A stretch of 64,000 nt of DNA from Candidatus Chloroploca sp. Khr17 (GTDB lineage Bacteria > Chloroflexota > Chloroflexia > Chloroflexales > Chloroflexaceae). The notes beneath the pieces were generated by a model that was not told the origin of the DNA, did not search any database, and saw only the letters and a list, made by a program, of their open reading frames with translations. A program made the position numbers and the translations under genes. Below, in pieces: positions 49,874-59,335 of this stretch (its first letter is position 1; each line of letters starts with the position of its first letter). The stretch is taken from assembly GCF_004138165.1 (NCBI RefSeq), contig NZ_RYFF01000004.1, positions 124,001 to 188,000 of the forward strand, read 5' to 3'.

Positions 49874-51796
49874 ATGATGCAAACAGGCTGGCAACCTGGA
49901 CTCTGGTTTGTAGCACTTGTCGCACCCGTGCTGCTTTTTGTTATTCCCGGATGGGTGCTGCTCCGTTGCTGGGGTGAATCTGCCAGGCTTACGTGGCTCG
50001 AACAGGCTGCCCTGGCAAGCGGTATCGGGTTAGCTCTCTATCCCCTGCTCTTGCTCTGGACAAGCATCCTCGGTCTTTCAGCGGGGGCCTTCTATGCCTG
50101 GGGAACGGCAGGACTGGGCTTGATCGGGGTCGGTTGGCACTTGTTGCGTCGATCTGGCTCCTGGCGCTGGAAAGCGGGGAGAGAATGCGTACAGCATAGC
50201 CACCGCTGGTCGCTTGTCGCCCTCGCGGGTGTCGGCCTAACACTCTTTATTGTGCGCTTGCTCATCATTGCCGAGCTGCGCATCCCGCTCTGGGGCGATT
50301 CGGTGCATCATACGATGATTACCCAGTTGCTCGTGCAAAATAGGGGCCTCTTTGCTTCATGGCAACCCTATGCGGCGATGGAAACCTTTACCTACCATTT
50401 TGGGTTCCATAGTCAGGTCGCGGCCCTGATCTGGCTAACCGGGATGAGCACGCCCCAGGCCGTCCTCCTTGGTGGGCAACTTGCCAATGCAGCCGCTGTT
50501 TTGGCCCTCTATCCACTTGCGTTGCGCCTCGGGCACAACCGATGGGCGGGTGTGGCGGCCTGGCTGATCGCAGGGCTGCTTCTCTCTATGCCGATGTTCT
50601 ATGTCAACTGGGGCCGCTATCCTCAACTTGCTGGTCAGGCCATCCTGCCGGTGGCGATTGCTTTGCTCTGGTACTACCTCGCTGCGCCCCGGCCTGCACG
50701 GGCTTTGTTTGTGCTCACGGCCTGCATCATTGCCGGTCTCGTACTCACCCATTATCGGGTAGCGATCTTTGCGGCATGTTTTGTCCCTGCCTATCTCGTA
50801 GTCATGGGGGGGCAAGGTGCCTGGCGTGCGTTAATGACCAAACTTGCGGTGCTCGTTCTCGCCGTAGCACTGCTGATCCTGCCCTGGGCTCTGCGGGTCT
50901 TTGAGGGAGCCCTGGTTGCTTTGATGAGTGCCATTTTTGTTGCCTCAACGCCTGGGAGTGGCCTGGCAACTCAGGCCGAGGCGATCAATGCAATTGCTGA
51001 TCACCGCTTGTTTCTCCCTACGCTTGTCTGGTATGCAATGCTCGGAAGCCTTGTCTGGGCTATTTGGCGTCGCGAGCAAGGCTTGCTCGTCGTGGCCGTC
51101 TGGTGGCTCTGTGCGTTGCTGGTCGTCAACCCGCAACGCCTTGGCCTGCCAGGGGCCGGAACAATTACCAATTTTGCGCTCTTCATTGCCGCCTATATTC
51201 CTGCGACTCTTTTGCTTGCGGCCCCGGTAGGCTGGCTGCTGCACCGTCTCCGCGCCCCCGCAGCCCTGGCGGGAATAACGGTGGTGGCGCTTGCCCTCGG
51301 CCTCTGGGGTGGCACGATGCGGCTGCAAGATCTTGATGTCGCAACGCATGCCCTGGTACAACCCGAAGATCTCAGGGCGATGGCCTGGATTGAGTCGCAT
51401 ATCCCTGAAGACGCCCAATTTCTCGTCAATGGTTTTTTTTCTCATCCTGCCTCGGTAGTAGGAGGCGATGCAGGGTGGTGGTTGCCGTTGCTAGCCCAGC
51501 GTCCAACAACACTGCCACCAATCCTCTATATCACCGAGCAAGGGCCGCGTCCCGATTATGTCCCATGGATCAACGAACTCTATGCTACAATCGAGCACCT
51601 GGGTATCGAACATCCCACAACCCTCGCCATGCTCCGTGAACGTAAGATTGCCTACATCTATCTGGGGCAGCAGCAGGGAATGATTGGCAATCCTGATCCA
51701 ACGCAAGTGCTCGATCCTGCCGTCCTGCAGGCCAGTCCTCATTTCAAACTGCTCTACCAACAGGATCAGGTCTGGATCTTTACGCTGCAAACATGA
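49874..51796 (+). CDS. polytopic membrane protein (DUF6541-like), paralog 1
   Basis: The 640-residue protein has about twelve TM helices and a C-terminal extracytoplasmic part (about residues 490-640). A conserved loop WGDSVHHTMITQLL (about residues 139-152) and LPGAGTITNFALFIAAYIP are shared with the next gene. The topology resembles GT-C-type glycosyltransferases or DUF6541 proteins of archaea and Chloroflexi, which use a polyprenyl-linked sugar. No function is established. Its stop overlaps the start of paralog 2 in ATGA, so the two are coupled. Confidence 0.7.
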   Translation: MMQTGWQPGLWFVALVAPVLLFVIPGWVLLRCWGESARLTWLEQAALASGIGLALYPLLLLWTSILGLSAGAFYAWGTAGLGLIGVGWHLLRRSGSWRWKAGRECVQHSHRWSLVALAGVGLTLFIVRLLIIAELRIPLWGDSVHHTMITQLLVQNRGLFASWQPYAAMETFTYHFGFHSQVAALIWLTGMSTPQAVLLGGQLANAAAVLALYPLALRLGHNRWAGVAAWLIAGLLLSMPMFYVNWGRYPQLAGQAILPVAIALLWYYLAAPRPARALFVLTACIIAGLVLTHYRVAIFAACFVPAYLVVMGGQGAWRALMTKLAVLVLAVALLILPWALRVFEGALVALMSAIFVASTPGSGLATQAEAINAIADHRLFLPTLVWYAMLGSLVWAIWRREQGLLVVAVWWLCALLVVNPQRLGLPGAGTITNFALFIAAYIPATLLLAAPVGWLLHRLRAPAALAGITVVALALGLWGGTMRLQDLDVATHALVQPEDLRAMAWIESHIPEDAQFLVNGFFSHPASVVGGDAGWWLPLLAQRPTTLPPILYITEQGPRPDYVPWINELYATIEHLGIEHPTTLAMLRERKIAYIYLGQQQGMIGNPDPTQVLDPAVLQASPHFKLLYQQDQVWIFTLQT

Positions 51797-53775
51797 TAGA
51801 GCAAGCCAAGACGATTTGTGTCTCAGGAGTGGCAGCTAATGGTTTCATGGAACTGACCTCGCAAGCGTATAACTGGTTGCTCATGCTTGCCAGCGCGGCC
51901 CTGCTTTTTGTTATCCCGGGACTGGCGCTGCTGCGGCTGTGGCGTGGCGCTGCCGCACTAACCATCCTAGAGCAGGCAGCCCTTGGGCTCGGGATCGGTC
52001 TGTCTCTCTATCCGGTACTCTTGCTCTGGGGTGATCTGCTCGGCCTGAAACCCGGCCCCCTGCTGGCATGGAGCGTACCCCTCCTTAGTTTGCCCCTGTT
52101 AGGCTGGACGTTTGTGCACCGAAACCCACCGATCAAGCGTGAAGCATGGCGAATCCGCGAGCCAGGGGGCAATGTCTGGCCCTTGGGGATGGTGCTCTTT
52201 GTTGGTTTTGCCTTGCTAGGTGTGCGTTTATCTACGATTACCGATCTCAGCGTTCCTCTCTGGGGCGATTCACTCCACCACACGATGATCACCCAGGTGA
52301 TGGTCGAACAAGGGGGGCTTTTCAGTTCCTGGCAACCCTATGCCAACCTAGAGACAATGACCTATCACTTCGGCTTTCATAGTCAGATTGCGGCGATGAT
52401 CTGGCTAACGGGGCTGGAGGCGCCCGAGGCGGTGCTGATCGGTGGTCAACTCGCCAATGCTGCCACTGTTTTTGCCCTTTACCCACTGGCGCTCCACCTG
52501 GGACGAAGCCGGTGGGCGGGGGTGATGGCCCTGCTCGTGGCAGGGTTGCTCGCACCGATGCCAATGTTCTATATCAACTGGGGGCGCTATACCCAACTGG
52601 CAGGTCAGATCATCTTGCCGGTCACAATCACTTGCTTGTGGTGCTACCTTGCTTCGCGTGAGCATGCCAAGGCGCTGCTCGGCCTCACGGTCCTGACGAT
52701 GGGCGGGCTCTTCCTTACTCATTATCGCATCATCATTTTTGCCGTCTGTTTTATCCCGGCCTATCTGCTCGTCAGTGGCAGATGGTCTATGTGGCGCACC
52801 TTGGGCATCCGGTTGCTTCTGGTCGGAACAGGCGTTGGCGTGCTTGTGTCTCCCTGGCTCATGCGTATGCTCGAAAGCCTCTTATTTCCTCTGCTCTCGG
52901 CGATTGTCGCTGCCTCGGCTTCGGGTGGAACAAACGCGATCCGTGCCGAGACGATTAACAATGCGATCGGTCACCCCTTCAGCTATCTACCAGCGCTGAT
53001 CTGGTATGGCATGCTGATCGCACTCTTCTGGGCACTCTGGCGACGTGAACGTGCCGTTCTAATCATTGCCATTTGGTGGCTCTGTGCGTTGCTAGTCGTC
53101 AACCCGCAACGCCTTGGTCTGCCAGGGGCCGGGACGATTACCAATTTTGCGCTCTTTATTGCCGCCTATATCCCTGCGGCGTTGCTTCTCGGGGCTGCGG
53201 CAGGATGGTTATTACACCGCATTCGCGCGCCTGTCGTGCTGGCTGGGGTATCACTGATCCTAGGGGGCTTGAGTGTGTGGGGCGTAAACCTGCGCGCCCA
53301 CGATCTCGATACCGTCAATTTCGCCCTAGTCATGCCCGAAGATCTCGCAGCAACGGTCTGGATCGAAACACATACGCCCAAGGAGGCCCATTTTCTGGTC
53401 AATGGATATTTTCACAACGAGACAAGCCTGCTTGGTGGTGATGCCGGATGGTGGCTCCCCTTACTCGCTCACCGACAGACCACCCTCCCTCCGATGATCT
53501 ATGTAGCTGAACAGGGCCCACATCCAAATTATGTGCAGTGGGTCAACGAGTTGTATGCCACGATCTACCATCTGGGCCTTGATCACCCCGAAACGTTGAA
53601 GTTGCTGCGTGAACGCGAGATTTCGCACGTTTACATCGGGCAACGCCAAGGTCTGGTAGGCAATCCTGATCCAACCCAGGTGCTCGATCCTGAGGTACTG
53701 GGTGCCAGCCCGCATTTTACGCCGCTCTACCACGAGGATCAGGTCTGGATCTTTGCGGTGCAACCAGATGATTGA
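51793..53775 (+). CDS. polytopic membrane protein (DUF6541-like), paralog 2
   Basis: The 660-residue protein is homologous to the upstream gene over its full length, with the same WGDSLHHTMITQ loop and an identical LGLPGAGTITNFALFIAAY stretch. DNA over about 100 bp there is almost unchanged between the two (51114-51210 and 53083-53180), which suggests gene conversion. It begins about 20 residues earlier than paralog 1; an internal ATG at residue 19 is an alternative start. The tandem pair may make a heterodimer or have divided specificity. Confidence 0.7.
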   Translation: MIEQAKTICVSGVAANGFMELTSQAYNWLLMLASAALLFVIPGLALLRLWRGAAALTILEQAALGLGIGLSLYPVLLLWGDLLGLKPGPLLAWSVPLLSLPLLGWTFVHRNPPIKREAWRIREPGGNVWPLGMVLFVGFALLGVRLSTITDLSVPLWGDSLHHTMITQVMVEQGGLFSSWQPYANLETMTYHFGFHSQIAAMIWLTGLEAPEAVLIGGQLANAATVFALYPLALHLGRSRWAGVMALLVAGLLAPMPMFYINWGRYTQLAGQIILPVTITCLWCYLASREHAKALLGLTVLTMGGLFLTHYRIIIFAVCFIPAYLLVSGRWSMWRTLGIRLLLVGTGVGVLVSPWLMRMLESLLFPLLSAIVAASASGGTNAIRAETINNAIGHPFSYLPALIWYGMLIALFWALWRRERAVLIIAIWWLCALLVVNPQRLGLPGAGTITNFALFIAAYIPAALLLGAAAGWLLHRIRAPVVLAGVSLILGGLSVWGVNLRAHDLDTVNFALVMPEDLAATVWIETHTPKEAHFLVNGYFHNETSLLGGDAGWWLPLLAHRQTTLPPMIYVAEQGPHPNYVQWVNELYATIYHLGLDHPETLKLLREREISHVYIGQRQGLVGNPDPTQVLDPEVLGASPHFTPLYHEDQVWIFAVQPDD

Positions 53776-53782
53776 ACACGCT

Positions 53783-54343
53783 TCAGGGTGCTGGTGGTGA
53801 AAGCAAAAGGCTGCTGGCCCAGCCAACGGTTTCTACGGGGACACGCTCAGGGGCACAATCTGCTGCCGTGCTAAGTAGGCGGATCTGATACCAGCGCACG
53901 CCATCCGCGAGGTTCTGCTCTTGCAGAAAGAGGACTTCGTCACCAACACAGATCTGACCAAGCACCGTTTCAGGCACAACAAGCGGTTCCGAACGCAGAT
54001 TACCCCCAGCGATCACCGTACCACGACCCAGGCTGTCGGCGGGTGCGGGTGCTGGCGAAGGCATTGTCAAAGCTTCAACCGTCGCCGTCGCGTTACGGGC
54101 TTCCTGAGTTGACCTGAGCACAATGAGCACTTCATTGGTCGCCACTGCAGCAGTGACCGTGGCAATCCTGGCCTCGATCTGGGCATCACGGAGGCGCAAA
54201 CCCAGGAACGCACCGCCAAAAAGCAGGGCGATAACAACCCCGACCAGCAACAGGTTCGCCAGGGCACGCAGGATACCACCGCGCCGATGGACATGCGGGC
54301 TAAACAAGCGCTCCCAATCACGCGGATCTAATCGTGGTGGCAC
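53783..54343 (-). CDS. single-TM protein with C-terminal SH3-like domain
   Basis: The 186-residue protein has one TM helix (about residues 28-50), a low-complexity linker with Ala/Pro, and a C-terminal bacterial SH3-like domain (about 105-180) with VGDEVLF and WYQIRL..VGWASS. Such domains bind peptidoglycan or ligands outside the membrane. The GTG start has GGGGAAAG upstream. It is convergent to the paralog pair with 7 bp between stops. Confidence 0.65.
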   Translation of the reverse strand: MPPRLDPRDWERLFSPHVHRRGGILRALANLLLVGVVIALLFGGAFLGLRLRDAQIEARIATVTAAVATNEVLIVLRSTQEARNATATVEALTMPSPAPAPADSLGRGTVIAGGNLRSEPLVVPETVLGQICVGDEVLFLQEQNLADGVRWYQIRLLSTAADCAPERVPVETVGWASSLLLSPPAP

Positions 54344-54355
54344 ACTTTCCCCAGT

Positions 54356-55246
54356 TTAAGGATGTAGGTTTCGACGCAAGATCAACTGACGCTCACCAGT
54401 TGTGACAAAGCCAAACCACTGGTAGAGGCGCTGTGCTTGCATGTTATATGCCTGGGTGTTGAGTGTCAAGACATGTGCCCGTTGGGCGATAGTGAAGGCA
54501 ACAACATCGGCGAGCAAGCGAACACCAATCGCTTTGCCGCGCCACGCGGGGTCAACGGCAATACGCACGAGATGGACGAGGCGTCCGCCAAAATGGGTGG
54601 TTGCATACGCATAGCCCACAATTGTCTCTTCATGCTCAGCAACCACAACATAGGGGCCTTGCTCAAGGGCGGTGCGCATAATCGTGGCATCTTTTGTCCA
54701 CTGAGGTTCAAAACAGGCCCGATCAACCGTAAGCACCGCTGGCAGATCGAGAGGCAGGGCCGGGCGCAGCGTGATCGCAAGATTGCCCTGATCAGGAATT
54801 TGCAGTTGTCGTTTTTCATACACAACAACTTCAGTTTCTGGCTCAAACTGTTGTGCCTGCAACGCAGGCACCAGCCAGGCATCGGCCTGCTCATCACCGG
54901 CATAGAAGATCGTGTGCACACCCTGCCGACGGAGCGTCGCCTCAAACACTGGCAAGAGCGTAGCCAGCGCGAAGCGCACATCGAGGCCATCACCAAGGGC
55001 AACTGCATAAATCCAGCAGATGCCCTCGGCGGGCTGATTGGCCAGCGCGCTCGCAACGATCGTGGTGCCAACCTCAAGAACGGCACCCCATTGCTCGGCC
55101 GTCAAGTGCTCGAGGTCAGCACCAGTCATCGCGTAGTAGCGCCGCCCAGCCTCGCGCAACAGCCGCGTGACAGCAGTCAGATCGGTTGCCTGGACAGGGC
55201 GCGCCACCGCCTGATTCAAGTCGATACTTTTGCGAAATAGCCACAT
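54356..55246 (-). CDS. double GNAT acetyltransferase
   Basis: The 296-residue protein has two GNAT-like units. The C-terminal unit is well formed, with VRIAVDPAWRGKAIGVRLL (motif A, acetyl-CoA pyrophosphate loop RGKAIG) and YNMQAQRLYQWFGF at the end. The N-terminal half (about residues 15-145) is degenerate and may be a structural or inactive copy. Acetyl acceptor is unknown. It ends 12 bp before the SH3-like gene start. Confidence 0.75.
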   Translation of the reverse strand: MWLFRKSIDLNQAVARPVQATDLTAVTRLLREAGRRYYAMTGADLEHLTAEQWGAVLEVGTTIVASALANQPAEGICWIYAVALGDGLDVRFALATLLPVFEATLRRQGVHTIFYAGDEQADAWLVPALQAQQFEPETEVVVYEKRQLQIPDQGNLAITLRPALPLDLPAVLTVDRACFEPQWTKDATIMRTALEQGPYVVVAEHEETIVGYAYATTHFGGRLVHLVRIAVDPAWRGKAIGVRLLADVVAFTIAQRAHVLTLNTQAYNMQAQRLYQWFGFVTTGERQLILRRNLHP

Positions 55247-55274
55247 ACCCTTACTGGATCAACGCAACAATCGC

Positions 55275-55874
55275 TTAGGGATAACCAGTATATACCTTGC
55301 CCAGATCGAGAGTCTGTCCGGCTTCCACCTCAAAGATAAGATCCTTCGACCGATCGTCGCCCTGGCGAACAAGGTACTGATTCAACGGACCCTGCACAAC
55401 AATGGCATAGCGACCTGGGGGCACATCACCAAAGGCAAACCCACCCTCAACGTCCGGTGTAACCCAGGGGTCATTCTCGGGATCATGGCTAACTGCATCC
55501 ATCGTCGCCGCGTCAGTCGCTATCACCGGCGAAAGGTAGAGCACAATGGCATCATAGACGATTTCATCAGTCTGTAGATTATAGAGCACCCCGTGGACAA
55601 CGCCCGTCCCTTCTGATGGCACAGGAAGTGGTTCAGGCTGACGTCCTGGTGGGGGCGTATAGCCAGGGCCAGGATAAGCCGGATCGACCGTTGGCATAGG
55701 AGGCGCGATCGGGTAGGGGTATGGATAAGGATCCTCAGAAGGCTCAGGGGTAGCCACCTGAGTCGGTTCAGGGAGAGGAGTCTGGGTTTCGGTTGCCGGA
55801 CCGCCACAGCCTACGAGCATGGTCAACAAGACCAGCGCGAGCGCAAAGGGCAGCCAGAAAGACGTACGTTGCAT
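55275..55874 (-). CDS. lipoprotein with carboxypeptidase regulatory-like domain
   Basis: The 199-residue protein has a signal peptide with lipobox LVGC (Cys23) and a Pro/Tyr-rich linker (PYPYPYP, about residues 50-90). A C-terminal beta domain (about 95-190) has GGFAFGDVPPGRYAIVVQGP, the transthyretin/CarboxypepD_reg-like signature. It should be exposed outside the cytoplasmic membrane. No substrate is known. It is followed by the GNAT gene after 28 bp. Confidence 0.75.
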   Translation of the reverse strand: MQRTSFWLPFALALVLLTMLVGCGGPATETQTPLPEPTQVATPEPSEDPYPYPYPIAPPMPTVDPAYPGPGYTPPPGRQPEPLPVPSEGTGVVHGVLYNLQTDEIVYDAIVLYLSPVIATDAATMDAVSHDPENDPWVTPDVEGGFAFGDVPPGRYAIVVQGPLNQYLVRQGDDRSKDLIFEVEAGQTLDLGKVYTGYP

Positions 55875-55894
55875 AAATTGTATACCTCATGCAA

Positions 55895-55935
55895 AGGGGT
55901 GTGGAGAGGCCGCCTTGCGGTTTCTCCACACCCCT
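55895..55935 (-). terminator. terminator after the four-repeat surface protein gene
   Basis: Arms 55895-55907 and 55923-55935 form a 13-bp perfect stem containing an inner 4-bp stem, located 37 bp after the stop. No T run follows. Confidence 0.6.
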
Positions 55936-55972
55936 GATAGAGCTATCGACCGGATCGTGGACGTATCCCGTC

Positions 55973-57340
55973 TTAGAAGTTGATGCCGTTGTAGGTCAGG
56001 AAGGCATCACCGGAATTCGCAGGAGCAAGCTGGTTGACGATACAAACCACATTGCTCGCGGGGCTGGTCGTCACCGTCGCACCACCAACGTAGCGCTCGG
56101 TGGGGATCTTGGCGTTCTGGAACCAGGTGACCGACTCACCAGCAGCCAGCGTCGCAGTATCGGCCTCGGGGGTCAGCGTGCTACCAGCAACCGCATTGGG
56201 CGTGAAGGTCATGGTTGCCGTGGTGCTCGCAGTACCGGCATTGCGGCACTGCACAGCGGTGAAGAAGCCACCATTGTTTGCCATCAGCAGCGGCAAGCTC
56301 ACGCGGGTGGTCGCACCGGCTGCCGAAATACCCTCATAGGAGGTACCGAACTGGCTTGACAACTGGTTGAGGACGACCACAATGGGCTGGGCCGAGGTCA
56401 CAACTGCCGAACCAATGTAGCGGTCAGTGCCGTTGACGATGATCGCCCGGCTGGCACCTGCACCAAGATTGAAGGTCTCATTCGTCAGGCTCGCCCCACC
56501 AGCAACCGTGTTGGCCCCATAGGTAACCGTCACATCAGCCGCAGCGGAACCAATATTCTGGATCGCGATACCACTGAAGAAGGTAGCATTGGCCTGTTGA
56601 ACCAGGGGCAGCACAACCTCAGTCGAGCCTGCGGCGAAACCGCTGTAGGTCAACTGCGTACGGAAGCCACCCTTACCAACCTGGTTGACAACCACAGCGA
56701 CGGGCTGGGCACTGGTAATCTGGGCCGAACCCACAAAAGTATCCCCAAGATCGGCGAGCGTTGCCTGATCGAAGACCAGCGACGCGCCAGGGGCAATGTC
56801 GCCCGAGTTCACCGTATGGGCCGTACCGGAACTACCAGGCGTGAAGACGACCTGCACCGGAGCAGCTGCGGTACCCGCGTTCTGCACCGCAAACCAGGTA
56901 TCAAAGCCCGAGTTGCCACGCTGAATCAGCGGCAGGTTGACCGTGGTCGCGCCCTGAGTCAGGCCAGTTGCAGCCTCACTGTAGAACGGCTGACCAGCGA
57001 CGCCGTTGTTGCCCAGGATGTTCAGGATCGCCGCCACAGGCTGGTCAGCTTCGATAACGGCCGAGCCGCTGAAACCCGTCGAGACACTCGGGATTGGGAA
57101 ATAGGTCTTGCTCGCACCCGCCGCAATCGCCTCACCAAGAATGTTGGCAGCTGACGAGCCATCGGGGTTGATCAGGCGAATGTCAACCGTTGCCTGAGCG
57201 GTACCCAGGTTCTGCACCTGGAAACCAGTGCTCCAAGTAATGCCCTGCTGAGCACTTACCGACCGAACTGGTGCAAGCACCAGCGCCAGGGCCATTATCA
57301 GCCCGGTCACGAGAGCAATTGCTGTCACTTTGCGCAGCAT
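55973..57340 (-). CDS. secreted four-repeat beta-rich surface protein
   Basis: The 455-residue protein has a signal peptide (about 1-30, cleaved near SVSA-QQG) and four tandem repeats of about 100 residues. Each opens with a motif like TGFQVQNLG, TWFAVQNAG, SGIAIQNIG or TAVQCRNAG, and ends with an A-Q-P-V-A-V-V-x-N segment. It is rich in Ala, Thr and Val with no charged clusters and strongly biased codon use, so it is probably an abundant secreted or S-layer-like protein. Only the last repeat has a Cys pair. The start has AAAGGA about 11 nt ahead. Confidence 0.75.
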   Translation of the reverse strand: MLRKVTAIALVTGLIMALALVLAPVRSVSAQQGITWSTGFQVQNLGTAQATVDIRLINPDGSSAANILGEAIAAGASKTYFPIPSVSTGFSGSAVIEADQPVAAILNILGNNGVAGQPFYSEAATGLTQGATTVNLPLIQRGNSGFDTWFAVQNAGTAAAPVQVVFTPGSSGTAHTVNSGDIAPGASLVFDQATLADLGDTFVGSAQITSAQPVAVVVNQVGKGGFRTQLTYSGFAAGSTEVVLPLVQQANATFFSGIAIQNIGSAAADVTVTYGANTVAGGASLTNETFNLGAGASRAIIVNGTDRYIGSAVVTSAQPIVVVLNQLSSQFGTSYEGISAAGATTRVSLPLLMANNGGFFTAVQCRNAGTASTTATMTFTPNAVAGSTLTPEADTATLAAGESVTWFQNAKIPTERYVGGATVTTSPASNVVCIVNQLAPANSGDAFLTYNGINF

Positions 57341-57575
57341 ACCGTTACGTATCCTTTCGTTACCTACACATCATGAACCATGATGCGAAACCTTATGACG
57401 CTCACTGTAGCACAGGCACCAACCACCTGGCGATACCTCTTTAGAAGAGTCAACCCTAATCCATCTGGTTCCATCGTCGCAGATTCATCGCTAATACCCA
57501 ATAAAAAGAGGAGTAACCCGAAAGTATTAGTGGCTTTTAGCGCTTGCTAAAGCCATATTTTCGACCCCCGATCGA

Positions 57576-57612
57576 CCAGACCTCACCGGTCTGACAGACC
57601 TGTGAGGTCTGG
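57576..57612. repeat. nested 37-bp palindrome
   Basis: Outer arms (57576-57586 and 57602-57612) are perfect over 11 bp and enclose an inner 5-bp stem (57588-57592 and 57596-57600). This is a compact dispersed-repeat type unit in the 298-bp gap 57341-57638, which otherwise shows nothing. Confidence 0.55.
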
Positions 57613-57638
57613 TGTAACGGATTATTTCTGGCAAACCA

Positions 57639-58379
57639 TTATGCTGGTGTACAGACAAAGACCAGCAGATCGCCAAGATTGACTGGTACAATTGGCCCGA
57701 TGAGGCTACGCACAAAGGTGTGTGGTCGCCGCAGCATCCATTGCCAATCAGCCCTCGTTTGGGGCAACGGGCGTTCGAGGACCACAACTCGTTGCGTGCG
57801 CAAGCCATGATCGGCTAACAAGCGTTGCCACGACCCGCGTGAGGCATAGCGCTGCAATGGCTGCCCATCATCAAAGACCTCACCGTGCCGCAAGACATAC
57901 CAGATGTTGCCAAACAAGCCAAAGGCGTTGGGCAACAAAACCACGGCGGTGCCGCCGGGGCGCAGCACCCGCGCCATTTCACGCACACCCTCTTCGGGAG
58001 CAAAATAGTGCTCGAGGCTGCCAATGTTGGTGACCAGATCAAACGTATGATCGGCAAATGGAAGTTGCTGGGCATTCGACGCAGCCAGCGGGATCGTCGC
58101 CCCCCCGCGCTGGTCAAGCTGATGCAGGGCCGCCACGGAAAAGTCAACACCCATCCCCTGATAGCCCGCCCGCTGGGCAAAGCGCAGAAAATCGCCTGCC
58201 CCACACGACACATCGAGCAAACGTCCTGGCGGTGGCGACACTCGTCGCACCAGATCGAGAAACCAGAGATAGAGCGAGTCGCGTTGATGCAGGCCACCTT
58301 CACGATAGATCGTATCATACGCCGCTTGCTCGGCTACTTCCGTCGCCGTGTGACGAATTTCAATGGGATACCACGACAT
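57639..58379 (-). CDS. class I SAM-dependent methyltransferase
   Basis: The 246-residue protein has motif I LLDVSCGAGDFL, the acidic loop, and LVTNIGSLEHYFAPEEGVREMARVLRPGG, typical of methyltransferase type 11. Many such enzymes methylate sugars, lipids or small molecules. The ATG at 58379 has GAGGTG 3-8 nt ahead; a GTG two codons earlier is less likely. It lies in the glycan cluster, 20 bp after the flippase-like gene, so a glycolipid modification is plausible. Confidence 0.75.
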   Translation of the reverse strand: MSWYPIEIRHTATEVAEQAAYDTIYREGGLHQRDSLYLWFLDLVRRVSPPPGRLLDVSCGAGDFLRFAQRAGYQGMGVDFSVAALHQLDQRGGATIPLAASNAQQLPFADHTFDLVTNIGSLEHYFAPEEGVREMARVLRPGGTAVVLLPNAFGLFGNIWYVLRHGEVFDDGQPLQRYASRGSWQRLLADHGLRTQRVVVLERPLPQTRADWQWMLRRPHTFVRSLIGPIVPVNLGDLLVFVCTPA

Positions 58380-58399
58380 ACACACCTCAAACTCAGGCT

Positions 58400-59335
58400 C
58401 TACCAGCGCGAAAAAACCAGCGCCCAGAAGAGCTCATTCAGCGTAATCCATACGCGCATCAGCAAGGCGATGATCAAGGCAACAGAGAGCGGCACAATCA
58501 GGGTCAACAAGACGACCATGCTGAGATCACGAAAACTAAACCCGATCGGGAGGAGAAAAGAGAGCGCCCCAACCAACCCGCTGGCAACCCAAATCTGAAC
58601 CAGAACCGGCAACATTGACCACTCGATCAGATAGATCGAACGCACCAGGAAAAAGAGGATCAAGCCCCCGGTCAACCAGACAAGCATATGCAAACCCACG
58701 ACCAGCAGCGTGGCTGGTAAACCAAGCAACTGGGTCAGCGGTTCGCGCTTCCAGCGCTTGAGAATCAGGTTCAACAGACGCACCAGCAGCGCAGGACGCA
58801 CCGCCACCACAAGGCTGACCAGCGCCACCAGCGCCACCGGCAGCAAGGGGATGTTGCCATTTAGCAATGGCGTCAAGGGAAAGAGCATCACGACAAGCAG
58901 GCCACCCGAGGCGATCAAGAGAATCTGTTCCCAGAGCATCCCGAGCAGCGTCATCCGCCGCGCAACCCCAACCTGTTCGTAGAGCAGGACACGACTCGCG
59001 ACAAACGGGGCAGGCGTAGGTAAGCGGCGGGCCATCCACGAGTAGAGAAAAAAACGCCCATGGTGACGCCACCCGACGCGCACATTGAGCGCCGACATTA
59101 TAAAGCCCCAGGCAATGACCGCCACAGCCAACGAACCGGTGTAGGCCACACTGCTCAAAGCCAGATAGACCGCATCAAATTGCCAGTCATAGGTTACGAG
59201 GGAGCGCCAGTCACGCACAATCGTGATCAGGATGACTGCCAGAGCCGCGGCTAGCATCCCTCCTACGATGATTCGGCGTGACTGAGGCTTATCCCAGATG
59301 GTACGCCCACGTTGCCACAAGCTTGTTAGCATCAT
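58400..59335 (-). CDS. YbhN/LPG-synthase-TM (UPF0104)-like membrane protein
   Basis: The 311-residue protein has about eight TM helices and a conserved soluble-like loop RRLPTPAPFVASRVLLYEQVG (about residues 103-123) like the flippase/LPG-synthase TM region. These proteins flip or modify lipids in the membrane. Here it lies in the cell-surface glycan cluster, directly following a methyltransferase gene (no gap) and 20 bp before another, so lipid-linked sugar transport is a reasonable inference. Confidence 0.7.
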   Translation of the reverse strand: MMLTSLWQRGRTIWDKPQSRRIIVGGMLAAALAVILITIVRDWRSLVTYDWQFDAVYLALSSVAYTGSLAVAVIAWGFIMSALNVRVGWRHHGRFFLYSWMARRLPTPAPFVASRVLLYEQVGVARRMTLLGMLWEQILLIASGGLLVVMLFPLTPLLNGNIPLLPVALVALVSLVVAVRPALLVRLLNLILKRWKREPLTQLLGLPATLLVVGLHMLVWLTGGLILFFLVRSIYLIEWSMLPVLVQIWVASGLVGALSFLLPIGFSFRDLSMVVLLTLIVPLSVALIIALLMRVWITLNELFWALVFSRW

